Shown here piece after piece: positions 9,085 through 17,053 of a DNA stretch of 64,000 nucleotides. The stretch is from positions 2,356,001 through 2,420,000 of the forward strand of contig CP188828.1 in NCBI GenBank assembly GCA_050110875.1, written 5' to 3'. How positions within the stretch are numbered: position 1 is the stretch's first letter; every line of letters begins with the position of its first letter. Both the position numbers and the translations under genes were made by a program. Under the pieces are notes generated by a model. It was not told the DNA's origin and did no database searches. It was given only the letters and a program-made list of their open reading frames with translations. Source of the stretch: Methyloligella sp050110875. GTDB lineage: Bacteria > Pseudomonadota > Alphaproteobacteria > Rhizobiales > Methyloligellaceae.

Positions 9085-9576
9085 TTACAAGTCGGCGTCG
9101 GTGCGGGCCGGCGCTTGTCCCAGCGGGTCCGGCCCGTACGCGTTCGGTCCTTCCGTCCCCTTGAGAATGCCGAGCTCGACGATGAGCCAGAGCAGGATGC
9201 CGAGCCACAAGGCCGCAAGCATCGTGCCGAGCGAGGTGAACCCAACCGGCGTCATCGCCAAGCCGGATGAAGTGGCGACCACGACGCCCAACAAGCTGAC
9301 CGCATAGAGCCCCGCCATCCACCAGGTGGACTTGTTCCGGTCATGCAGACGTTTCACGCACACCGCGATGAAGCCGATGAGGAATGCGGCGCTCACGACC
9401 ATCATCATGCCGGAGGCCAGCGCCCCCATGATCTGGTTGCCGGCCATGGAGGAGGCCATCAGCTGGACGACGAAAGTTGCCAGCCAATACGCGATCAGGA
9501 GCGGGATCATGGCCAACCAGAAGGTCTGGCGGGCGATGCGGCCCCGCAAGGTCAGATAAACGGTCTTCCAATCCAT
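9085..9576 (-). CDS. DUF805 inner-membrane protein
   Basis: A 163-residue integral membrane protein of the DUF805 (YhaH) type. It opens with a soluble stretch (LTLRGRIARQTFWLAMIPLL), then has several hydrophobic segments (about 17-40, 54-75, 88-108, 115-135) and the family motif CVKRLHDRNKSTWW between helices (about 68-81). The C-terminus is a short charged tail (PDPLGQAPARTDADL). It lies between dapD and dapE with gaps of about 17 bases, so it is co-transcribed with them. The function of DUF805 proteins is not established. Confidence 0.85.
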   Translation of the reverse strand: MDWKTVYLTLRGRIARQTFWLAMIPLLIAYWLATFVVQLMASSMAGNQIMGALASGMMMVVSAAFLIGFIAVCVKRLHDRNKSTWWMAGLYAVSLLGVVVATSSGLAMTPVGFTSLGTMLAALWLGILLWLIVELGILKGTEGPNAYGPDPLGQAPARTDADL

Positions 9577-9592
9577 GGCAGCGTGAGCGCCC

Positions 9593-10435
9593 TTAGGTCC
9601 GCAGCAGATCGTTGATGGAGGTCTTGGCGCGGGTCCGCTCGTCCACCGTCTTCACGATCACGGCGCAGTAGAGCGAAGGTCCGGGTGAGCCGTCCGGCAG
9701 CTCCTTGCCGGGCAAGGTGCCGGAAACCACCACCGAGAAGGGCGGCACGTGGCCATAGAAGATCTCGCCGGTCTCCCGGTCGACGATCTTGGTGGACTGG
9801 CCCAGATAGACGCCCATGGAGAGCACCGAGCCTTCGCCGACCACGACGCCTTCGGCCACCTCCGCACGGGCGCCGATAAAGCAATGATCCTCGATGATCA
9901 CGGGGTTCGCCTGCAGCGGTTCCAGCACGCCGCCGATACCGGCACCGCCGGAAATATGCACGTTCTTGCCGATCTGCGCGCAGGAGCCGACCGTCGCCCA
10001 GGTGTCGACCATCACGCCGCTATCCACATAGGCACCGAGATTGACGAAGGAGGGCATCAACACCACGCCCGGCGCGATATAGGCCGAGCGGCGCACGATG
10101 GAGCCCGGCACGGCGCGGAAGCCGGCCTTCTTGAAATCCTTGGATTTCCAGTCGGCGAACTTGCTGGGCACCTTGTCCCACCAAGTGCCGCCATCCGTGC
10201 CGCCCTCCATCTTGTGGGAATCCTCCAGGCGGAAGGAAAGCAGGATCGCTTTCTTGGCCCACTCGTTGACCGTCCACCGGCCGTCCACCTTCTCGGCAAC
10301 CCGCAGCTCGCCCCTATCCATCAGCTCCAGCGTTGTCTCGATGGCCTCGCGGGTCTCGCCCTTGGTCTTCGGCGAGATCTCGTCGGCCTTGTCGAAGGCG
10401 GCTTCGATGATGGGCTTCAATTGCTCTTTGCTCAT
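9593..10435 (-). CDS. dapD: 2,3,4,5-tetrahydropyridine-2,6-dicarboxylate N-succinyltransferase
   Basis: A 280-residue acyltransferase that uses succinyl-CoA in the succinylase route to diaminopimelate and lysine. The N-terminus is helical (EQLKPIIEAAFDKADEI), the middle reads MDRGELRVAEK and VRRSAYIAPGVVLMPSFVNL, and a left-handed parallel beta-helix of hexapeptide repeats runs from about 110 to 240 (GAYVDSGVMVDTWATVGSCA, FIGARAEVAEGVVVG). Complete. Pairs with dapE. Confidence 0.97.
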   Translation of the reverse strand: MSKEQLKPIIEAAFDKADEISPKTKGETREAIETTLELMDRGELRVAEKVDGRWTVNEWAKKAILLSFRLEDSHKMEGGTDGGTWWDKVPSKFADWKSKDFKKAGFRAVPGSIVRRSAYIAPGVVLMPSFVNLGAYVDSGVMVDTWATVGSCAQIGKNVHISGGAGIGGVLEPLQANPVIIEDHCFIGARAEVAEGVVVGEGSVLSMGVYLGQSTKIVDRETGEIFYGHVPPFSVVVSGTLPGKELPDGSPGPSLYCAVIVKTVDERTRAKTSINDLLRT

Positions 10436-10471
10436 GAGGTCGAACCTATCGCTTTCGGTGCAAATGGAAGG

Positions 10472-11239
10472 TTAGCCGGCCCGGAAACCGGCATCGAAAA
10501 ATTCGGTCTGCTCGGTCTCTGCTGTGCCTTTGAGACGGGCATGGATCTCTCGCAGAAACGGTGCAAGCGCATCCGTCCGATGATGAATATGGGAGGGCAG
10601 CTCGGTCCAGGTCGCAATGTCATGGTGGTCGGGATGATCCGTGATCCCGCAGGCGACCAGCACCGTCGTCATGCCGAGCGCATGGGCCGGCTTCAGATTA
10701 TGGGGCAGGTCGTCGAACATGGCGGCGGAAGGTGCTTTCACCCCATGGGCCTTCAGGAACCGGTCATAGGTCGCCGGGTCCGGCTTGGGCACGAATGCGG
10801 CTGAGCGGATATCGAACATGTCGTCGAAATGCTCGGTCAGCCCGAGCTTGTTCAGCACACGCTCGGCGTGCTGCATCGAGCCATTGGTAAAGACGTATTT
10901 CCGACCCGGTAGAAGATCGATTGCTGCGGCCAGGTCCGGTGCGGCTTCCACCACTGCAAGATCGATGTCGTGCACATATTCGAGAAAGTCGTCCGGGTGC
11001 ACGTTGTGCAGCCGCATCAGCCCGGCGAGGGTGGTGCCGTAGGTGTAGTAGTAATGCTTTCGCAGGCGATGCGCCTCGTCGTGGCCGACGCCAAGATGCT
11101 CGGCGATGAAGGCGCCCATACGCGTATCGATCTGGCTGAACAGATTGCAGTCCGCCGGGTAGAGCGTGTTGTCGAGATCGAACACCCAGGCTTCCGTCTG
11201 CTCGAAGCCGCGCCGCCCGTAATCTACGTTTTTGGTCAT
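10472..11239 (-). CDS. HAD-superfamily pyrimidine 5'-nucleotidase
   Basis: A 255-residue hydrolase with the haloacid-dehalogenase signature: nucleophile motif WVFDLDNTLYPADCNLF (about 18-34), motif II VFTNGS (about 115-120), and motif IV FDDLPHNLKPAHALGM (about 175-190). The sequence is of the SDT1/PHM8-like pyrimidine 5'-nucleotidase type common in alphaproteobacteria. Substrate is inferred from family. It sits five bases downstream of argB and upstream of dapD, the usual position in Hyphomicrobiales. Confidence 0.88.
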   Translation of the reverse strand: MTKNVDYGRRGFEQTEAWVFDLDNTLYPADCNLFSQIDTRMGAFIAEHLGVGHDEAHRLRKHYYYTYGTTLAGLMRLHNVHPDDFLEYVHDIDLAVVEAAPDLAAAIDLLPGRKYVFTNGSMQHAERVLNKLGLTEHFDDMFDIRSAAFVPKPDPATYDRFLKAHGVKAPSAAMFDDLPHNLKPAHALGMTTVLVACGITDHPDHHDIATWTELPSHIHHRTDALAPFLREIHARLKGTAETEQTEFFDAGFRAG

Positions 11240-11243
11240 ACGC

Positions 11244-12257
11244 TCAGTGTACTCCGGACCGCTCGATCAAGGTGCCGGCGCCATGTTCGGTGAACAGCTC
11301 CAGCAGCACCGCATGGGGCACCTTGCCGTTGATGATGACAACCGCCTCGACGCCTTGCGCCACGACGCCCAGGCAGCTTTCCACCTTGGGGATCATGCCC
11401 CCGGAAATGGTGCCGTCCTCGATCAGCGCCATGGCCTCCTTGGTGGTGAGCGACTTCACGAGCTTGCCCTGCTTGTCCAGCACGCCTTCAACGTCCGTAA
11501 GCAGCAGCAGGCGTTTCGCCTTCATGGCGGCCGCCAGCGCGCCGGCGAAGGTGTCGGCGTTGATATTGAGCGTCTCGCCCTCCGCGCTGACGCCGATCGG
11601 CGCCACCACGGGGATCAGATCGGAATTGATAATCACATCTACAATATGGGGATCGACTTGGTCGGGATTGCCGACGAAGCCGAGATCGACGATCTGCTCG
11701 ATATTGGAATCGGGGTCGCGCCAGGTGCGGGTGATCTTCTGCGCCCGCATCAAATTGGCGTCCTTGCCGGAAATGCCGACCGCCTTGCCCCCATGGGCGT
11801 TGATCGCCGCCACGATCTCTTTGTTGACCGAGCCGGCGAGCACCATCTCCACCACGTCGACCGTTTCCCGGTCCGTCACCCGCAAACCGTCCCGGAACTC
11901 GCTCTTGATGCTCAAGCGATCCAGCAGCCGCTTGATCTGCGGTCCGCCGCCATGCACCACGACCGGGTTCACGCCCGCCTGCTTCAGCAGCACCACGTCC
12001 CGCGCGAAATCCTGGGCGAGCTTGGGATCGCCCATGGCATGGCCGCCATATTTGATCACCACCGTCGCCTTGTCGTAGCGCTGCATGAAGGGCAGCGCCT
12101 CCGACAGCAGGTCCGCCCGCTGGAACACGGAGAGGGGGGCGGCCCCCTTCGGCGCGTCCGGATCCGATTTCAATCCGGGCAGCCGGGTGCTGCCATGGCC
12201 GATATCGGCTTCCGGGTCGGGCTTTACGTCGGGGAGGTCTGGTTTCTCATCGGTCAC
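11244..12257 (-). CDS. argB: Acetylglutamate kinase
   Basis: A 337-residue amino-acid kinase performing the second step of arginine synthesis. It shows VVIKYGGHAMGD (about 65-76), VVVHGGGPQIKRLL (about 97-110), TDVEGVLDKQGKLVKSLT, and GGMIPKVESC. The predicted GTG start at 12257 gives about 35 extra acidic/proline residues before the conserved core (SVFQRADLLSEALPFMQRY), so the product is longer than the usual 295-305 residues; no convincing internal start was found. It is followed by the HAD nucleotidase at a five-base spacing. Confidence 0.95.
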   Translation of the reverse strand: MTDEKPDLPDVKPDPEADIGHGSTRLPGLKSDPDAPKGAAPLSVFQRADLLSEALPFMQRYDKATVVIKYGGHAMGDPKLAQDFARDVVLLKQAGVNPVVVHGGGPQIKRLLDRLSIKSEFRDGLRVTDRETVDVVEMVLAGSVNKEIVAAINAHGGKAVGISGKDANLMRAQKITRTWRDPDSNIEQIVDLGFVGNPDQVDPHIVDVIINSDLIPVVAPIGVSAEGETLNINADTFAGALAAAMKAKRLLLLTDVEGVLDKQGKLVKSLTTKEAMALIEDGTISGGMIPKVESCLGVVAQGVEAVVIINGKVPHAVLLELFTEHGAGTLIERSGVH

Positions 12258-12311
12258 GGGCGCTTTATAGCGGGGCGGAAGTTAAGGGGAAACTCCCGTT
12301 TCCCACGATTA

Positions 12312-12453
12312 TGTGCGGCTTGTCCCCTCCCCCCTTGCGGGGGAGGGCTAGGGAGGGGGGTAAAGATGGCATGTAAGAAGTTTGCGGCTCACCCCCTCCC
12401 GGTCCGACACCTGAAGGTGCCGAACCGACCTCCCCCGCAAGGGGGGAGGTGAA
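12312..12453. repeat. GC-rich palindromic element pair (CCTCCCCC-GCAA-GGGGGAGG type)
   Basis: Between argB and engB lie two near-perfect hairpins of the same kind in opposite orientation: CCCTCCCCC/GGGGGAGGG at 12325-12347 and CCTCCCCC-GCAA-GGGGGAGG at 12429-12449, with further C-rich and G-rich arms between them (12351-12360, 12391-12402). A single copy of the second hairpin recurs at 45020-45040. They are extragenic repeats that could fold in the transcript; there is no open frame here. Confidence 0.7.
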
Positions 12454-12494
12454 CCATACGGCTGTGTTCGAGAACAATCGAAGACGTCGATGGC

Positions 12495-13142
12495 TCAAAC
12501 CGCACATGCCGCCACGGCGGCGCGCAATTCCGAGAGCCCATGACCCTCCCGCGACGACGTCACGAGGATCTCCGGATGGGCGGCCGGGTGCTTGGCGAGC
12601 TCGGCCGAGACCTTCTCCAGAACTTTTTCGAGCTCTTCCGATTTCGGCTTGTCGGCCTTGGTGAGCACCACCTGATAGGAGACTGCCGCCTCGTCCATCA
12701 GCGCCATGGTGGCCCGGTCGGTCTCCTTGAGCCCATGCCGGCTGTCCACCAGCAGGAACAGGCGCCGCAATTCCTGACGGCCCTTCAGATAATCCTCGAT
12801 CAGCCGGTTCCAGCCCTTCACCTGGCCCTTCGGCGCCTTGGCATAGCCGTAGCCGGGCATGTCGACGAGATAGAGCGCTCCGTCCTTGCCGAGGGTGAAG
12901 AAGTTGAGCTCCCGGGTGCGCCCGGGCGTGATGGAGACTCGGGCCAGCGATTTCCGTCCCGTGAGCGCGTTGATCAGGCTGGACTTGCCGACATTGGAGC
13001 GCCCGGCGAAGGCGACCTCGTTCCGCCCGTCCGCCGGCAGCCCGTCCATCTTCACCACGCCTTTGACGAACTCGCAGCCTTGCGCGAAGAGCTTGTCGCC
13101 TGCGGCGGTGTCGGCTGAGGAAGAAGGGGAGTCTGATTCCAT
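12495..13142 (-). CDS. engB: Ribosome biogenesis GTP-binding protein EngB/YsxC
   Basis: A 215-residue GTPase needed for assembly of the large ribosomal subunit. G-motifs: G1 AGRSNVGKSSLINAL (about 48-62), G2 region with SITPGRTRELNFF, G3 DMPGYGYAKAP, G4 TKADK (about 147-151), and G5 region VTSSREGHGLSEL. The start could be a TTG at 13160, but the ATG at 13142 (MESDSPSS) gives the usual length. It sits downstream of yidC; the gap holds an intergenic mosaic repeat, so full co-transcription with yidC is uncertain. Confidence 0.95.
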   Translation of the reverse strand: MESDSPSSSADTAAGDKLFAQGCEFVKGVVKMDGLPADGRNEVAFAGRSNVGKSSLINALTGRKSLARVSITPGRTRELNFFTLGKDGALYLVDMPGYGYAKAPKGQVKGWNRLIEDYLKGRQELRRLFLLVDSRHGLKETDRATMALMDEAAVSYQVVLTKADKPKSEELEKVLEKVSAELAKHPAAHPEILVTSSREGHGLSELRAAVAACAV

Positions 13143-13161
13143 GGGTCGCCAAACGCTCAAT

Positions 13162-13323
13162 CGTCATGCCCGGACTTGATCCGGGCATCCACGCCGTTCC
13201 GCCTCAGCGGATTCAGCATTGAAATTGATCCGCCCACGCTCGCTGAGAGGTAACGGCATGGATCGCCACCCGGGTCCGGCCTGCCGGCCCGGGCGCAAGC
13301 TCAAGTCAAGCCCGGCGATGACG
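13162..13323. repeat. Intergenic mosaic element between engB and yidC
   Basis: A 162-base non-coding element bounded by inverted CGTCAT/ATGACG termini. It begins with a strong hairpin ATGCCCGGA-CTTGA-TCCGGGCAT (13166-13188) and ends with CAAGTCAAGCCCGGCGATGACG. The middle carries CCGCCTCAGCGG and GGCCTGCCGGCCCGGGC arms. Elements with these ends recur widely in Hyphomicrobiales; here it separates engB from the yidC stop and may act as a processing or attenuation site. Confidence 0.65.
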
Positions 13324-13336
13324 AAAGCACAAGGAG

Positions 13337-15169
13337 CTACCCCTTGCTCTTGCTCTCGGCGTTGTCCTTGTCGTCCTTCTCGGACGCCTTCTTGATCCCG
13401 AGATTTTCCAGCAGGGGAATGTCCACGCCCTGGCGGTGCATGATGAAGGACTGCTGGAGCACGGAGAGCAGGTTGTTCCACGCCCAGTAGATTACCAAGC
13501 CCGCCGGGAAGCTCGCCAGCAGATAGGTGAAGAAGACGGGCATCCAGGTGAACACCTTCTGCTGCACGGGATCGGGCGGCGCGGGGTTCAGCTTCATCTG
13601 CACGAACATGGTCACGCCCATGATCAGCGGCCAGATGCCGATCATCAGGAAGGCCGGCGGATCCCAGGGGATCAGCCCGAACAGGTTGAAGACAGTCGTC
13701 GGGTCCGGTGCGGACAGATCCTGAATCCAGCCGAAGAACGGCGCGTGCCGCATCTCGATGGTGACGAACAGCACCTTGTAGAGCGCGAAGAAGATGGGGA
13801 TCTGGACCAGGATCGGCAGGCAGCCGGCGGCCGGGTTCACCTTCTCCTTCTTGTAGAGCTCCATCATGGCTTGCTGCTGCTTCATGCGGTCGTCGCCATA
13901 CCGCTCCTTGAGCTTCGTCAATTCCGGCTGCAGCTTCTTCATCCGGCTCATCGCCACATAGGATTTGTTGGCGAGGGGGAAGAGCACGAGCTTGATGCAG
14001 AGCGTGACGATCAGGATGGCGACGCCGAAATTGCCGACCAGCTTGTAGAAGAAGTCCAGCGCGAAGAACATCGGCTTGGTCAGGAAGTAGAACCAGCCCC
14101 AGTCGATGAGCAGGTCGAACTTCTCGATGCCGAACTCCTCGGCGTAGGCATCGACCACGCCGACTTCCTTGGCGCCTGCGAAGACCTCTCCCTGCACCGT
14201 CTTTTCTTCGCCCGGGCCGATGGTCAGGCCGGATTGCAGATAGTCGGTCTGGAACCGCGCGCGCCCATCCGTCGTGTCCCCGGAGAAGCGGGCGGTGAAT
14301 TCCTTGCCCTGCTCGGGGATGACCGTGGTCGCCCAATATTTATCGGTGATGCCCAGCCAGCCGGTCTTCGTCTTGTAGACGACAGGAGGATCCTCCAGAG
14401 CATCGCTGTAATCGATCTCCTCGAGCCCCTCTTCGCCGGTGACGCCGATGAGGCCCTCGTGCAGCACGTAGAAGCCTTCCGTCTTCGGCATCTCGTGCCG
14501 GGAGACGAGGCCGTAGCGATAGAGCGTGACGGGGTCGTCGCCGGAATTGGCCACCGTCTCCTCGATGGTGAACATGTAATTGTCGTCCACCGAGATGGTG
14601 CGGGTGAATTTCAGCCCCTGGCCGTTGTCGTAGGTCAGCACCGCCGGGCTGTCCTGGGTCAGCGGCCCGTCGTTTTGTTGGGTCCAGACCGTTTCGGCGT
14701 CCGGGAGCTTGAGATCCTTGGCATTCGACCCGGCGACCCAGCCGGATTCGGCATAATAGGCATGCGGCGTGCCTGCGGGCGAAAGCAGAATGACGTTCGG
14801 GCTGTCCGGCTGCACCGTGACGCGATAGCCCTTCAGGGTGAGATCGTCGAGACGGGCGCCTTTCAGAGAGATAGAGCCGGTCAGCCGCGGGCTATCGATC
14901 TTGAGACGGGGGCTGGCGGCCAGTGCCTCCTCGCGGCTCCGCTTAGGTATGGTGTTGCCGGGCCCTGGAGAGACGCGGCCTTCGACCTCGCCCTCTACGA
15001 GCGGTGTGTCCCCGGGCGTCTGCGGTCCCGTCTGGGCATCCTGCTCGACCTGTTCCTGCGCCGCCTTCTGCTCCTCCTGCTGGGGCAGGGCGAAAAAGAA
15101 TTGCCAGGCAAACAGCACGCCGATCGAGAGAATGATGGCGAGGATGAAATTCCGATTATTCTCGTCCAT
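13337..15169 (-). CDS. yidC: Membrane protein insertase YidC
   Basis: A 610-residue inner-membrane insertase and Sec partner. The N-terminal anchor (FILAIILSIGVLFAWQFFFA) is followed by a charged/proline linker, the large periplasmic beta-supersandwich domain (about 70-350), then the conserved core: WGWFYFLTKPMFFALDFFY, FPLANKSYVAMSRMKKLQPE, GCLPILVQIPIFFALYKVLF, and terminal helices ending PAGLVIYWAWNNLLSVLQQS. The start is the ATG at 15169 (MDENNRNF); the upstream extension to 15217 lacks family similarity. It is in the standard order rpmH-rnpA-yidC-engB. Confidence 0.97.
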   Translation of the reverse strand: MDENNRNFILAIILSIGVLFAWQFFFALPQQEEQKAAQEQVEQDAQTGPQTPGDTPLVEGEVEGRVSPGPGNTIPKRSREEALAASPRLKIDSPRLTGSISLKGARLDDLTLKGYRVTVQPDSPNVILLSPAGTPHAYYAESGWVAGSNAKDLKLPDAETVWTQQNDGPLTQDSPAVLTYDNGQGLKFTRTISVDDNYMFTIEETVANSGDDPVTLYRYGLVSRHEMPKTEGFYVLHEGLIGVTGEEGLEEIDYSDALEDPPVVYKTKTGWLGITDKYWATTVIPEQGKEFTARFSGDTTDGRARFQTDYLQSGLTIGPGEEKTVQGEVFAGAKEVGVVDAYAEEFGIEKFDLLIDWGWFYFLTKPMFFALDFFYKLVGNFGVAILIVTLCIKLVLFPLANKSYVAMSRMKKLQPELTKLKERYGDDRMKQQQAMMELYKKEKVNPAAGCLPILVQIPIFFALYKVLFVTIEMRHAPFFGWIQDLSAPDPTTVFNLFGLIPWDPPAFLMIGIWPLIMGVTMFVQMKLNPAPPDPVQQKVFTWMPVFFTYLLASFPAGLVIYWAWNNLLSVLQQSFIMHRQGVDIPLLENLGIKKASEKDDKDNAESKSKG

Positions 15170-15297
15170 GTCGCCCTTCGCTCTGTCCCTTCCGCGTTTC
15201 GGCAGACGTCCCGGCAAAAGGCCGTTCTAACGCCTCCCACCGGCCGGAAGGGATGGTGGGGGTCCAAAACATGCCGCGACCCTTGATTTTTGAGCGT

Positions 15298-15666
15298 TCA
15301 GCGCTTCGTGAGGTTCGGCCTGTGGATCTTGGCGAGTGCTCGCTCAAAATCGCTGATGAGCTCAGGAAAGGGCCGTTGTAGCGTTCCCTGCCTTGCGATC
15401 AAGACATAATCAAAGCCATTTGCCGCATGCCGGGGGCCATGCAGCCGCACCAGCTCCTTCAGCCGCCGCCGCGCCCGGTTGCGGTCGACCGCCTTGCCGA
15501 CCCGCTTGCTGGCCGTGAAGCCGAAGCGGGATGGGGCTGCCTCTGGCGCGTCCTTCGCGTCTTTTTGAGCGCGCGCCTGCAACACAAGCCCAGGCGTGAC
15601 GAATCGAGCGCCACCCTTGACCCTGAGGTATTGGGGGCGCTTCGTAAGTCGTTCGATCGGTGTCAC
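15298..15666 (-). CDS. rnpA: Ribonuclease P protein component
   Basis: A 122-residue basic protein that assists the RNase P RNA in 5' maturation of tRNAs. It opens PIERLTKRPQYLRV and carries the RNR-type signature GKAVDRNRARRRLKELVRL (about 56-74), then DYVLIARQGTLQRPFPEL. The start is a GTG at 15666 with only a poor ribosome site, suggesting translational coupling to rpmH, whose stop lies 24 bases upstream. It also contains a family-typical variable insert (QARAQKDAKDAPEA). Confidence 0.95.
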   Translation of the reverse strand: MTPIERLTKRPQYLRVKGGARFVTPGLVLQARAQKDAKDAPEAAPSRFGFTASKRVGKAVDRNRARRRLKELVRLHGPRHAANGFDYVLIARQGTLQRPFPELISDFERALAKIHRPNLTKR

Positions 15667-15690
15667 GTGGTTCGCTTGGGCGCTAACCGG

Positions 15691-15825
15691 CTAGGCAGAA
15701 AGGCGTTTGCGGCCCTTGGCTCTACGGCGCGCCAAGATCAGGCGCCCAGCCTTGGTCGCCATGCGCGCGCGAAAGCCGTGGCGCCGCTTACGGACGATCT
15801 TGCTTGGCTGAAAAGTGCGCTTCAC
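15691..15825 (-). CDS. rpmH: 50S ribosomal protein L34
   Basis: A 44-residue very basic ribosomal protein. The translation is the near-universal L34 pattern: MKRTFQPSKIVRKRRHGFRA followed by RMATKAGRLILARRRAKGRK and RLSA. The start codon is GTG (15825), with GGAG about nine bases upstream. It heads the rpmH-rnpA-yidC-engB transcription unit. Confidence 0.98.
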   Translation of the reverse strand: MKRTFQPSKIVRKRRHGFRARMATKAGRLILARRRAKGRKRLSA

Positions 15826-15934
15826 TTGAGCGGTCTCCAATGAATTCGAGTTTGGCCGCGCTTATAGGAGGGCGCCGCGTCCAAGTCAACGGAAGCCGGC
15901 GCCAAACATCCCGAAATCGGGTCAAAAACGGCAT

Positions 15935-15963
15935 GGCCCTCTCACCCGGAAGGCGAGAGGGCC
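15935..15963 (-). terminator. Rho-independent terminator-like hairpin
   Basis: A perfect nine-base stem GGCCCTCTC/GAGAGGGCC with an 11-base loop lies about 45 bases past the stop of the acidic protein gene at 16009. On the minus strand it is followed by ATGCCGTTTTTG, a modest T-run. It separates that gene from rpmH. Confidence 0.6.
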
Positions 15964-16008
15964 AGCTTTAAGCCAAATCGGCTTGAAATCGTCGAGGTGT
16001 TAAGAGCC

Positions 16009-16365
16009 TTACTTGGGCTCCTCTTCCTCTTCGATCATGTCGCCTTGCTCGCCGGAGTCAACGTCGTTCATGGCGGGGTCGCCTTTGCCCTCGCCTTCCA
16101 TCATCTCACCGTCGGAATCTTCGGATTCCATCACGGCATCCTCGTCCCCGGCGGTGGAATCGCTCACATCGCCGTCCGCGTCGCCCATCATCTCGCCATC
16201 GGAATCTTCCGCTTCGCCGATGGTTTCGTCAGCGGCGAGAATAATCCGCGCAGCGCTGGCTTCCTTATCGGCCGACGTTCCCATCGGGCAGGCGCTCGCA
16301 GGGGCTGCGAAGGCCGCCGCGGCAAACAGTGCGGCAACGGCAGTGGTCATCAGTCGTCCATCCAT
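16009..16365 (-). CDS. Secreted, extremely acidic Met/Asp/Glu-rich protein (paralog A)
   Basis: A 118-residue protein. A Sec signal (about 1-25, MTTAVAALFAAAAFAAPASA) precedes a low-complexity acidic tail with internal repeats of the form E-x-E-D-S-D-G-E-M-M (EAEDSDGEMMGDADGD and ESEDSDGEMMEGEGKGD) and a terminal IEEEEEPK. Mature charge is strongly negative and the protein is probably disordered. GGAGG eight bases upstream fixes the ATG at 16365. It shares the module ARIIL-x-AD and the signal-peptide/tail layout with the next gene at 16595, so the two are paralogs. Acidic Met-rich tails could bind cations such as copper or calcium, but function is unknown. Confidence 0.7.
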   Translation of the reverse strand: MDGRLMTTAVAALFAAAAFAAPASACPMGTSADKEASAARIILAADETIGEAEDSDGEMMGDADGDVSDSTAGDEDAVMESEDSDGEMMEGEGKGDPAMNDVDSGEQGDMIEEEEEPK

Positions 16366-16594
16366 AGTGGAATTCCTCCCTATCATCAGGCCTCTCAAGT
16401 CCCTCGGCGCGAGAGTCAACAAGGGAATCTTGCCTGACCCAGGCCGCTTTAGGAAGGATAATTTGATCACAATTGAGGGAAAACCCATCACGGGAAAGCA
16501 AATCGTGGTTGTGTAAGGGTAAAACCCCAACACGCCTCAAGATGCCTTCCCGGGACGGATTTTGTCAGAGCTGCGAAGAGCTTAAGACGTAGGA

Positions 16595-16873
16595 CTACAT
16601 CGCCTCGTCTTCGGACTCCATGGCCTCGTCGCCCATCATGTCATCGCCGGGCTCGTCGTCGCCCATCATATCGTCTTCCATCATCTGGTCTTCGCCGACC
16701 GTGCCGTCATCGCCTTCCATCATCATTTCCTCGTCGTCGGCGACCAGAATGATTCGTGCAGCGTCGGCCTGCTGATCCTTGGCACCCAGCGGGGCGGCGG
16801 AGACCGTGGCCGGCACGGCAAGGGCCACGACGAAGGCGGCGGCAAAAGCAAAAGCGATAATGCGGGAAATCAT
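16595..16873 (-). CDS. Secreted, extremely acidic Met/Asp/Glu-rich protein (paralog B)
   Basis: A 92-residue protein with signal peptide MISRIIAFAFAAAFVVALAV (cleavage near VSAA), then ADAARIILVADDEE and a tail of repeated D-D-M-M-G-D-E units (EDDMMGDDEPGDDMMGDEAM). The ATG at 16873 is preceded by GGGAGGACCCACT, almost the same leader as its paralog downstream (GGGAGGAATTCCACT). The open frame extends to 16960 but the extension has no signal-peptide logic. Function unknown; secretion, extreme acidity and methionine richness are the visible features. Confidence 0.7.
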   Translation of the reverse strand: MISRIIAFAFAAAFVVALAVPATVSAAPLGAKDQQADAARIILVADDEEMMMEGDDGTVGEDQMMEDDMMGDDEPGDDMMGDEAMESEDEAM

Positions 16874-17053
16874 AGTGGGTCCTCCCTTGTCTTCATTGGC
16901 GTGTCGCGACATCGGCAAAGCTCGATGCCAGTTGGAGTCTTGCCGCAACCAGCTTTTCATAGAAAGTCTTTCTCAATCACTTCTGGTGACGGCTCATCAC
17001 GACCTCGCGATGTTCCATTTCGGTAACCGAACCGGCGAGCCTAACTAGGGTCC

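Noticed and set aside
13436..15286. 616-residue plus-strand frame over yidC and long antisense frames at 17066-18907 and 55345-57270
   Set aside because: They are opposite-strand shadows of strongly conserved genes (yidC, TVP38/flavoprotein, GGDEF-EAL), caused by high-GC third positions; their translations are low-complexity His/Arg/Asp/Gly-rich with no domain.
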